DNA of 64,000 bases from Phlebiopsis flavidoalba. Taxonomy: Eukaryota > Basidiomycota > Agaricomycetes > Polyporales > Phanerochaetaceae. The stretch is taken from contig JAOCPU010000012.1 in assembly GCA_035772785.1 (NCBI GenBank), forward strand, positions 496,001 to 560,000. The letters are read 5' to 3'. Below, piece after piece: positions 25,762 to 35,886 of this stretch. A program made the translations under genes and the position numbers. The first letter of the stretch is position 1. Each line of letters starts with the position of its first letter. The notes beneath the pieces were generated by a model. That model saw nothing but the letters and a program-made list of their open reading frames with translations, had not been told where the DNA came from and ran no database searches.

Positions 25762-25837
25762 GGGCGTACCAGTCGTCTATTGAGGGTGTACCAGTTCGTC
25801 TTTGATGGGCGTTCGTACCAGTCGTCTTTTGAGGGCG
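25746..25837. repeat. minisatellite, four units of about 22 bp
   Basis: Four imperfect units of the form taccagtcgtctttgagggc start at 25746, 25767, 25789 and 25816; the third is lengthened to 27 bp. The array overlaps the last five codons and stop of ATG15, so changes in copy number would alter its 3' end. The spacer-free, short imperfect units exclude a CRISPR array. Confidence 0.8.
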
Positions 25838-26064
25838 TTTCCACTAAGATTCCTCATGCGCTCACGCAACTTACTAATTTACGTGATGACACATGACCTT
25901 TTCGAACGGCAATGACGGGAACGTTGCCAAAATGATGAGTTGATATAATATTTTCTGAGTTCTCTGTTTATACCAATTAACCGTCAGCCCTCACTTCACC
26001 ATAATTACACAGTACCCGGCGACGAGGAGCATGCACAACTCCCAACGGTGTTCATAACACTGTG
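25838..26064. other. short convergent intergenic region
   Basis: About 230 bp between the 3' ends of ATG15 (+) and the second DUF6533 gene (-), A/T-rich. It presumably holds both 3' untranslated regions; no separate feature seen. Confidence 0.4.
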
Positions 26065-27686
26065 TCACGCGAGGAGAGCTGCCAGTAATACATGTTTTTG
26101 ATTCTTCCTCCATGTCGAGGCTGTCGAATTCGCTGTGCCCAAGTTCCAGATTATTCTTTCGCTATAGCCAGGCTTAGCCTCGGAGCTGATAAAACATGCT
26201 ACCTCGACGAGGTCACTTACATGTATTGTGGCCATCCCGAAGGTCAAAAAATGAAGCGGGATATGAATATCGCAGTCACCCTATGTAAATACCGATCAGG
26301 TGATCGAAAGGAGGAGAGTACTATTGTCAACACCTACGCGCCAATGAAGGACGTGAGATTACAATTGTCCCTGCCAAAAGATTGTGAGGTCCAGAACGCA
26401 AGTGTGTCTGACGCGACGTACAGTGAGGTGAAAAAGACAATCAATTGTGCGATATTCATAGCTAGCACAACTCTGAGCAGGATCGTAGTTGTGATTCAGT
26501 GGTGGCGCGAATCACCATGAGGGTAACGTGCTTCATTATACTCACATAAAATACGCTGTACCTGGCACAACGTAAATAGAGAATTGCGATTCATGACTTA
26601 GAACATGCACATACCGTCGCGGATGAGGACGGTAGTTAATGGGTACTTGAATACGGACTCTCCGTGCATTTGTTTGGGTTTGCCAAGTCTTGGTTAGCGT
26701 AATGGTTAGTACGATTATGTCAACTATGATGGTAGACACCCGGTCGACAATAACCGCTGGATAGTGCAGCACAATACCATAAGGTTGATGGACGAGTATT
26801 ACAATCACGCTAAGCAACTCACCCCTACGGAATATGTGATCATTTCAACAACTTGGTAGAGCTTTAGGTCAAAGTCGAACCAAACGTACCATGTTCTCTG
26901 ATAAACGGTCAACTCCATATATAATACACACGAAGTAAATGAAAAGGGTGGTGAGCTTCGGCTTCATAGATACACCAATGTGCTAAGATGATTGATCTCA
27001 GAGCTTGCGTTCAACCCGGAGATAATGCAACGGACTCACTGTGTTCGCCCCAACCTGCATCAGGTTCAAAGCTTGGATCGTGCAAAGGACGCCGAAACTT
27101 CTGTTCCAAAGTACGTATGCTCTCAATGCTGAGCATACTAGAAATGTACCATGGTGATCGTATCAGCGCACAAGCCTTGTGGTGGAATAACGACATACCG
27201 CCGGACATGAACATTAAACTGAGGACCAAGCATTCCGTCATTCGAGTCAACACTCCACAGCTAAAATTCGATCAACCGTGAGGCTCTGCGCATATGGCGT
27301 GCGTTTCACTTGCTTACCTCTGAATAATTCGTTAATTGCCGATTATCTTAGCTTCTCGACGCATTACCTACCGTTGGATTGCTCGCAAAGCTTGTGGCAA
27401 AGGAGATGACGACATACATCGCGACAGCATACCTATTGATGAGCAATATAACTGCTGCCCAAGACCATTTATGATAGGACCATATAAATTCGACCTCCTT
27501 GTGGAATGTGATAGCGTGTTCGTAAAGCGTGAGGGCTAAAATAAAATAGACAAGATCAATCAGTGTAGTCGAATGCGGTTAAATAAAAGCCACTACACAA
27601 GTAACTCACCTACTAATGCTGCACTGATATAATTCTGTGTCATCCTGCACACCGATCAGAGGCGGAGGCAGCGTAAGCCGGTACAT
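26065..27686 (-). CDS. DUF6533-domain multi-pass membrane protein, second copy
   Basis: Second DUF6533 family gene, read from right to left. A possible start at 27686 (MYRLTLPPPLIGVQDD) leads by an intron (about 27608-27542) into the domain: ALTLYEHAITFHKEVEFIW then AAVILLINRYAVAMYVVISF (27541-27420). Next are LRAYVLWNRSFGVLCTIQAL near 27125-27060, STIIVDIIVLTITLTKTWQ (26742-26686), VLIRDGMCMF near 26630-26600, LAMNIAQLIVFFTSL near 26463-26420 and the closing YLHRVTAIFISRFIF near 26290-26250. The block order matches the copy at 3.8-5.5 kb, but the sequences differ greatly, so this is an old paralogue and not a recent local duplication. Small frame breaks occur after ISRFIF. A tail with no recognised motif ends at 26065. 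Function unknown. Confidence 0.72.
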
Positions 27687-28721
27687 GATTGACTTACGCT
27701 TCCGTTGCATATGTATCTGGAAGCGACAGCACAGTGTTGGAAGATGTCATCAAACATAATATGTATAGGTGAATCGGATGGAAGGGCCAAATGGCGGACT
27801 GCCGGAGTATGGACGAGAGGTCTGACTTGCCTGGATCCCACATTGCCCCAACCTTTTTGTAGCAGTCGATGTCTCGGCTAGTCTCGTTTGAGTACAAGGC
27901 CCATAGGCACGTCTGTACCGGCGGCGGAACTGCAAATTAACATGCGTCATCAGGGCATCCGGCCTCCGAGTGCATCTGGAGGCCAGCGGGGCCTGTCAAT
28001 GATACAGACACTCGGAGATAACTGTCCAAGAGAGAAGACCCCGAGGCTCGGCTATTGAGGAATATCCTGATTGTTGCAGCAGCTTTATCATGCGCTCTAA
28101 AAGTGAAATCAACGCGTTCCTTCGATCAAACTTGTGACACGAAGCTGATTTAGGAAAAGCAACTTACTGGCTTCCTTCCCGAGCACACAATGCGAGCTAC
28201 GTTGAAAGGATAGTCGCTGAGAGCGAAGATTGCTAATGAGAAACGCGCATGTGCAACTATCCGGCCAGTACGCGGCCGAGTACTTCCTCAAAGCTGAAGC
28301 CGCAGTTAAAGTACAGGGGAAACGTGTGAGGCTTTGGCATTGCATTGACACCGGTGATACATAGTCTGAGTCGGCAACTCTCGAAGTGTCCGACTCAGCT
28401 GATTTTGGCCTTTTTTCGCCGACCGATTTTGTCCTCACTCGCCTGTTTGCAATTGAATGTTGTGTATCGGTCATAAAATATATACGTACTAACCATGAGC
28501 TCAACGATCGATGATCAACGTTCAACGTTCAATGGGGGCCTCGAGGTACCTACTCCATCATACTTGAGCTTGAGTTTGATCATGAACCTAGACGCTCGAC
28601 GCCCCACTGACACGTGTATTTCATGCGAGATTGAAGACATGAGACCAAGCTGAATATTATGAGAAATGACTATCATACATCTTATGAATTTCCAGATTCG
28701 AAGTTTCCGGTTATGCACATT
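27687..28721. other. intergenic, no gene recognised
   Basis: About 1 kb. A minus-strand open frame at 27694-27897 ends at a GTAAGT donor and could be an upstream non-coding or coding exon of the DUF6533 gene, but shows no domain. A minus-strand frame at 28109-28525 is also unrecognised. Confidence 0.35.
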
Positions 28722-30110
28722 TTATTGTGACTTGAGAACCGCCTCAACTTCTGCCCGCACACTGGCGAGCAAATCTGCCTTAGTATGCTTCGGCTGCCAT
28801 CCAAGTGCCCTCGAACGGCTGGCAACTCCAACGGCGTTGCTACCAGCGAGAAGGTTGCCGACAAACTACAGCAGCACAATCAGCACTAATTGATAGGGAT
28901 TCAACTGAATGTCGACTCACCTCAGAGCCAAAGTACTTGACGAGTTCATCAGAAGTGAATGTCGTCGCCTCGGGGCTCTTGCCGACGCCCTTCTCGAAGA
29001 GCACCTTTGCAATCTCGTCGCAAACCTCGCCCCATGCGAACGTACCGTTTTCTCGCCGATGAAACAGACCCTCGCGACCGTGAGGAACAGTGTTGTGGGG
29101 CTTTTATCACGGCGTCATAGAGGGTGAGGAACAGCTCAGCGGCTAGTTGACGAGGATAAGCTCCTATGTCCAGGCAATACACTGGAAGGGGCACTTACTG
29201 TCATCGTTGCTGATGTGGTTCCACAACGAGGCACCCTTGCCGACCTTGCCGCCCTGACCACGCGCGACAGAAGCCTTTGTAACGAACGGGATCTGGATGG
29301 AGTGGGCATGCTGGACGCCAGCCTCAGTCAAACGGTTCGATGGGATGCCGTAGATAGTGCTCGGGAGAATAATATAAGTCCTGGCGTAGCCTGAGGATTT
29401 GCGTGTTAGCTCTTTATGAAGCACCCAATACTTATTTGGAAGTTTTACTTACCCTCCTTGTCGGCGGCTACGACGAGCTCGTCGACGGAGCGGTGCAGGG
29501 CCTCATGAGGGAGCGCCTCAAATTGCTCGGGCTTGCTGTCATCCCAAACCTCCTCAGTGGCGAACATACCGTTCGCCTGGCTGATGAAGACACCAGTGCC
29601 AGACTATTCCAAGGACCAGTTAAAACCTTTATTGTACAAATGAAAATCGAAACTCACAGTGTGGATGAGGAGGGGCAAGTCGCCAGTAGCGTGACGCTTC
29701 TTCAAGCCGCGCAGGATGGCTTCCATGTGCGCGTCATCATCTGCATTGATCTAGTACAAATATTGGCTGTACTTTTCGTTTTCTTCCAAGGAGTCGAACA
29801 TACGATGGAGAAGACGATGTGAGCCTGAGAAGCAAGGCTCTCAAGAACTTCGAGATCTTGAATAGTTCCAATCGCGGTCTTCAGGCCAAACGCCTGGAGT
29901 TGCTTCGCTTTCTCCTCGGTGCGAGCGAGCGCAGTGATTTCGAGCGACTTTGCGGAGCGGAGGGGTGCTCAAGAAGACGAGCGAGAACTGATCCTCCGAC
30001 GTATCCTATAGCATTTATGAATATCCTTGGAATTGTCACTGGCTACTTAATCTCGACTACTCACCTGTAGCGCCGAGGAAGAGAACAGGGGTCTTTTGAG
30101 AGGAAGACAT
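28722..30110 (-). CDS. NAD(P)-binding Rossmann-fold protein, epimerase/NmrA-like
   Basis: Short-chain dehydrogenase-like nucleotide-sugar epimerase/NmrA family protein. The start is ATG 30110 (MSSSQKTPVLFLGAT). An intron (about 30067-30010) cuts the dinucleotide loop, so GATGYVGG is made from two exons. The fold continues VGGSVLARLLEHPSAP, then after a frame break EITALARTEEKAKQLQAFG, DLEVLESLASQAHIVFS, and the helix-strand segment HMEAILRGLKKRHATGDLP with LLIHTSGTGVF across the next intron. The downstream part has YARTYIILPSTIYGIPSNRL (29395-29336), a substrate region to 29200 and a C-terminal block ASRSRALGWQPKHTKADLLA, ending EAVLKSQ and TAA at 28722. Three to five introns. Redox or epimerase substrate not predictable. 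Intact apart from small frame breaks. Confidence 0.8.
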
Positions 30111-30831
30111 CTTAAGTCAAGTATAGTGAGTGTGAGGCGGTAGATAGATGTGTGAGTGGCTGTCGAGCAGATGGTAGAAAGGAGTGTCTGCCTCTGCCCA
30201 ACATGCACCCAGCATTTATACTTGCTCGCCTCGCCCTTTGGTCAGCGAGCGCAAGCCCAGCGCGATGTCACAAAGCGCATCAGGCCTTCGCAAAGTCATT
30301 TGCTTGGTCATCCAATGTCGTCTGAGCTACACATACGTGTGGAGGTTGTGGCATTGACCGATGCTGTATGTGCGCGCGGTGCCCAGCGCGGTGGCCTTGT
30401 CAGCGTAGGTAAGCATCAACGCCGCCCATGGCATAAGCGCGGGCGCGGGCGCATATTTGCTCTTGTTTGTTCGCCTCTGGCCACGGCTTGGGAGGCGAAG
30501 TGTCGCTCAAGAAAAAAGAGGAAACGTGCTGCTTCTAACTCAGACTCGATGATTTAGTATATGTGTACAGGGAAGTATCATTCTGGCTATTTACAACGAA
30601 ACAAAACAAGACATCTATTCACACAGAGAAGTGGTTGGAGAGAGATTTTCTACACTGTAAACGTCCTCGAAGGTCCTTAGAGATATTATGAAAAAGGAAG
30701 AGTATGACGAGTGAGTTGTATGTTCCAACCGACAGGAGTCTGACCCTATAAAGAGACACTTGAATTAAACTGACATATGATTAGGCGTGTCGAATGGGGG
30801 TAATTCCAGGCGTTGATAAGGCGTATTGCAT
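30111..30831. promoter_or_regulatory. NmrA-like gene promoter and trehalase 3' flank
   Basis: 720 bp between the start of the NmrA-like gene and the stop of the trehalase gene, both on the minus strand. A TATA-like catttatactt (30211-30221) sits about 100 bp upstream of the NmrA-like ATG and is a possible core promoter. The open frame at 30156-30557 (+) carries no domain and is treated as chance. Confidence 0.4.
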
Positions 30832-33629
30832 TTAGTACGAGGGTGAGATGGGGGAGAGAGCCGGCGGATCGTTGAGGTACAGCGTATCCATAGCAAGGTT
30901 GAGGGGGTCAGTGTTGCTCATCTGGTAGGCCTGCGCCTGAATGTTCTGCACAGAGGCTGTGTTACCGAAGAAGACCTCGGGGCTTGTGCAGGCGGCAACC
31001 GCGCGACGCATGCCAGTGGAGAGGTAGGACAAGCCAACCTGGTAGGCAGCTATATGCGAGATCGTCAGAAGCGTTTCTCACGAGGCCTTGCGGTACTAAC
31101 CGTTCATCCAGCCGAAGCCTTCGCGAGGAACCATCTTGAAGTCTATGCCTTGGTTACCGTACTCCGCATCGACGAGGTGCGAGAGTTTGACGGCGTCGAA
31201 CTAGATGTCGATCAGAGCACGTTTAATTAGGTTCAATAGAGTCGACTCACCTTCTCAGGAACCACACCATTGAAGTCGACGAAGGCAGTGGTCATCCTTA
31301 AAGTTAGGTTTTAGCACGGGGAGGCGTTTTAAAGATGTGCAATGCGCACATGTAAATCCATCGATAAGCAAGACGTTGAGCTTCCTCGAGGTAGCCATAA
31401 CGTTCCAGTCCGACCCATGTCATAATTTGGTGAGGTGGCCATGCGTAACACGTGCGAGAGAATTTTAGTTAGGAATCTACTCGTTTAATATCCAGAACGA
31501 CTTGTACTCACGGGTAGTCCCATTGACGGTTAGGACGATCGAGCGAAATTTTACCCCTTGACTCCTCGGTACCAGAGGCAAGACCACCCAGTACCTCAAA
31601 TTTCTTCATAGAATGCGATCTGCAGGGTGACGAGAGCGATATGAGCGTTTGAAACACGTAAAGGGAGAAGAACGTACATGAGTTTCCAGGCTTGCTCCTC
31701 GCTTGCACATCCAGCCCACATCGCCCAGAACGCAGTGACACTCTCGTATAAGCTTTGCTTCTCCTGAACGGTGTCATAGTCGTAGTAGAGGTTCTTGTTC
31801 TCGTTCCAGCAATACTTGTCGATAATGCTCCTCCGCCACTCGGCGCGCTCGAACCACTCCTCGCTGCCCTGCACGCGCGACGTAGACTTCTCACGGTGCG
31901 AGCTCGCATAAGTCTCAGGCGTGGACAGGCCACGGCGCCAAATCGAACTCCTCTTCGAGCTCGAGCTCGTCATCAAACACCTCGCGGATCGCCGTCCCAA
32001 TGTCGACCTCGTACTTGTACAGGAGCGCCTGGAGGTCGATCGTGCCGAGGTTCGCGCAGGCCGCTTCTCGAAAGCGGTACGTCGTGTCGTGCCCGGACTC
32101 ACGCACCGCCCGGTCGTGCAGGAAGTACTCGTCCAGCTCCGGCTCCTTGATCACGCCGTCGTTGTACTTCTCGCTGAACTCGTTGACCGATAGCCCGTGC
32201 TTGTGCGCGTAGGGCTCGAGGATGTGGGTGAAGTGCGTTGCTTCCGTCTCCGGTGGAATGCCGATACCGTCGGGGCGGAACCTGGATAGGCCGGTCTTGG
32301 GGTCCATGCGGGGTTCTGCGACCCAGATGGTGTGGTATTCCTTGATGGCGGCCTGGATGGCCCGCTTGAGCCATGCGCGGTTCGACTCGATGTCGGAGCG
32401 ATCAAGCTGGTTGTAGATCTGGAGGGCCATGTCGGTGAGGAACGGCGGTTGGGTTCGGCAGAGGTAGTAGCTCCGGCTACCGTTCAAGATCTTGCCATAA
32501 TGCTTGATCTCGAAGATGAAGTGGTCAACCATGCCCTTGGCCATGTTGACCTGGCCGTCAATGAGAAGACCGAGGGAGATGAAATACGAGTCCCAGTTGT
32601 ACAACTATCCCGGATGTGAGCGAGATGGACGAGAATTATCATGATAAGCTGAACTCTACCTCATTGAAACGAGCACCTGGGACGATGAAAGGAACGCCTT
32701 TCAACGTCTTTCCGCCCTTGATGTCGTTGACCTCCTGCATCGCAAGAGCGAGAATACCGGGCTTGTTGTTGAGACTCTTGACGAATACCGGGTCGTCACA
32801 TTTCTTGGGAAGCACCTGGACGTCCAGATTCAAATGAGGCTTCTCGGCGGCGACCTTCTTGTAGTACTCCGCCATGGCCGGCTCCCCGTGGGGGACGTAG
32901 ATACGCGGGTTGACACGACCGGTACGGTTCTTCGGGTCGGCACAGATAATTTCAAGGCCGTCGCCATCGATCCGTCGGGTGAGTGCATGCCAGAACGAGT
33001 TCTTAATCATCCGTGAGAGGCGATCCACTGGGTTCTCCGTCAGGCGCGCTTCGTCCAGGACGATGCGTTTACGACCGTGGGTCACGAGCCAGTGCGAGTT
33101 CTTGAAGCAAATTAGACAGCATGTATGTGCCCTGATAGAAATCGAAGACATAAATGGTAGTTCTTCTTCCTTTACGGGGAAGTGACGCACTCGAATATCA
33201 AAGGTCTTGAAGCCGTTGCTCGTCGCCGTGCCAAGTGGCATCAGCTTGGGTCCAGCGTCGGTGACACTGATCTGGAAGTCACCATCGGTATCCTCTTGCT
33301 CGAGGACGACGCGGATAGTCTCCTCGACGTCTATCAGGAAACGACGAGGGGCGGTGATACTCTTCTCGTCGTGGGACATTCTCCTCGCCCGTTGGTGCCA
33401 CTCATCTCCGAAAGCAGGTGCTTTCTTGGGGTTGTAGCCATGGGCAAAGGACTGAATGAATGTCAGGTTAAACTATGATGTTTGAAACTTGATGGCTACT
33501 CACTGCACTGTACGTTCGCCCGCGGCTGAACTGCTCCTGACCGCCGTAGTACTCTGCGGCCTCTGAATGCACGGCTTTCTGCTCATCAATAAAGTTGACA
33601 CCGTTTGGATGGTTTAATGCGGGGGCCAT
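30832..33629 (-). CDS. NTH1: neutral trehalase (GH37)
   Basis: Cytosolic trehalase cutting trehalose into two glucose molecules, used on germination and stress recovery. ATG 33629 ([20 protein letters not shown]) is followed by an intron with clean GTGAGT/CAG ends. An N-terminal regulatory region includes [14 protein letters not shown] and the Ca2+-binding-like loop [17 protein letters not shown] (33300-33250). The GH37 domain shows [28 protein letters not shown]-type linker, first signature [15 protein letters not shown] across an intron (32660-32605), [40 protein letters not shown] and second signature [16 protein letters not shown] across an intron (31510-31440). The C-terminus, [17 protein letters not shown] to SPISPSY, ends at 30832. 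About eight introns. One extra base near 33081 breaks [11 protein letters not shown] in one frame. The canonical PGGRF is PGARF here. Identity is firm. Confidence 0.93.
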
Positions 33630-35886
33630 GTTGAGGTATTAGGGTTGAGAATAAAGGCTCAGAATAGGTCAAGAAACGGATGGGACGATAGTCTAGGGTC
33701 TGCGCGACGAGAGTTCACAATCCTGCGTTGTTGTAAGAAGAAGCCGCAGAAGAAAATAAGCCAAGTGTGGAGCAGGTATATGTCGCTTGAATTCGGGAGT
33801 GAGAGAGGATATTGGTCAAGAAACAGGGAGGAGAAAGAGTGCTCGGTCAAAGTTCGGTTTAAATGCCCAAGCTTGGAGCAACGGTAAGTCGCCGCGGGGT
33901 AAGTAATGGTTCAGTTCGCTACTCGTGGTCGCGTCAGATGAGCCAAACCGATCCTTGATGGCTGCGCCGGTCTCTGAGCTGGGCTCTCGTCTCCGACCTT
34001 GACCACAACGACGACCTGCGGGAGAAAGAGACGAGCCGCTATGCCCACCTCTCACCTTTATACCTCTCGGCCGACTCAGCCCCGCGCAACAGGCCACCGA
34101 GATCCGGCCCAGCAAACCGCTCGTGTCAATTTGCAGCTAAACGACGCTCAGGGGCACACGGACCTGAACCCTGCGAGCTTCTGTCCTTCGTATGCTGCAC
34201 GCCGGTCATTGTACCATGTTTCGAGCAAGTAATGGGCTTGAAAACAAGGATGTGCTGGCGGTTCGGGGCCAACTGCTACGGAGGTGGTGTGCGGAGATGT
34301 GGGACATGGGAACCGCTGTCTCACAGCCATCAGGTACGTGATGTTTACCTCCTTTGAGCAACTGAATTGAACTCTAGAGGACGTGAAATGTGCATACTTC
34401 CTGGCGAGGTATGTTATCGAAACGTCGAGCGAACTCTTGATATATAGCTCTACGCGTATGCCCCATCTACTTTCTCTCTCTCTGGGAGCACCGCTTTCAC
34501 GAAACCCTGTCTGGTGGCGCATTCCAAGAAGCTATGCAGCCTTCAGTGTCAACAACCTACACAAGAAAGATGAGCGTTTTCCGGGTAGTGACGTTTTATT
34601 CTGCAAAAACTTGCCGGGCTTTCCAGGTCGTGTCTAAACAATTGGCTGTCTTGGCCCTTGAAGCCAGCCTACTCACACCGGCTCCCGCTGGACCCGGCCC
34701 GTCTACTTCGCCGCTGACTGACAATTTCAAGATGGATGCCATCCCTGAACAGCCCCTTCAGGTCCATTTTTCAGCACACACGTTATCATCCGCTGCTGGG
34801 CACCTCGGATCTATCGTGTCCTTCAGCTTCCGTCAACGTCTACATCTTCTGCCATTCCACCTATCCGACTCTCGCGGTTCCGTTATTCCATCTCGGAGTC
34901 TTCCCTCCAGGCACCGAAGCCCAAGGTTCTCCGCCTGGCTTCCCAGCATATGGTCAAATATCTGTGGCCAATGTCGTGCACTCGAGCATCCCACAAACTC
35001 GGAAGATAAGGACTAGGACTATCGGTGTTTTGCTCAAGGTCTTTCGAATGGACAAATGCTGTCCGTTCCACCGTGGTCAAAGGCTTTCAGGCTATCCTCA
35101 GCCCGTCGGAATATCAGCACAGCACCTGTGATCTTCAAATTAAAACTACCGACAAGTCCAACAGGGTATCTTACGGTGCCTGCTTCACATTTGTAAAGCT
35201 GACTCCTAGACTCGTAAAGTTCTACACACTTGAATCAATCAGGGACCACCCAGGATCGACGCGTCGGTTCGTGTTCATTAAACCGGCTAGGTCAATCTAG
35301 CCAATTGTCAGGTTCGAATTGTGCCTGTGAAACTACATGGCAACTTTACGTTTTGGAACATTTCTATGTATATCCTTGGCTGTTTCATTTCCGGTCCAAA
35401 ACAATAGCTTTGACAATGTGCTAAATATTGGGCGCGTTAGCGGCTGCGATATATTCGTTAGGAGATTCCTAAGATGGCTATGGTGGATATAGACGGAGTA
35501 GCTCAGATAACCGACAAGGATTTACCAAGCCATCGATGGCTATAGAATGGATTTGAAAGATTGCCATACGACTTTTCGTAACCGTAGATTGAGTTTTGAG
35601 TATATACGAGGAAGCCTATCAGGCAACATTTCGTACAACGCCCCCCGCGGGCCTGCCCGCTTCCCGCTTTCTTGTTTCCGGACGCCAACCGAGCCGTCCC
35701 CGTGCTCGCAATGCCTCGCACATGCGGCCTCTTTACGAGAGCAATTATGGCCGTTCAGGCTTTTTAAACATCAGCCGGAGCGCATCGCACCGCCAAAACC
35801 TGCTCGAGCGAGACATTCGACCTCAACTTCCGGGACCCTGCCTTTCACGGGCTTGACCGCGCACCACGACGGCACAGCTCGCCGCT
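33630..35886. other. 2.2 kb: trehalase promoter, then unassigned DNA
   Basis: 33630-34100 is the upstream region of the trehalase gene; no unambiguous stress-response element cluster was seen. At 34530-35130 two overlapping plus-strand frames (160 and 131 codons) are open, Ser/Pro/His-rich, and match nothing I know. The remainder up to the ABC transporter shows only short chance frames. Confidence 0.35.

Noticed and set aside
25746..25837. Possible CRISPR-like repeat array
   Set aside because: Units are imperfect and directly adjacent with no unique spacers, and the genome is eukaryotic; it is a minisatellite.
35305..35340. ggttcgaattg resembling a tRNA T-loop
   Set aside because: Stem pairing fails and no upstream D-arm or anticodon arm was found.
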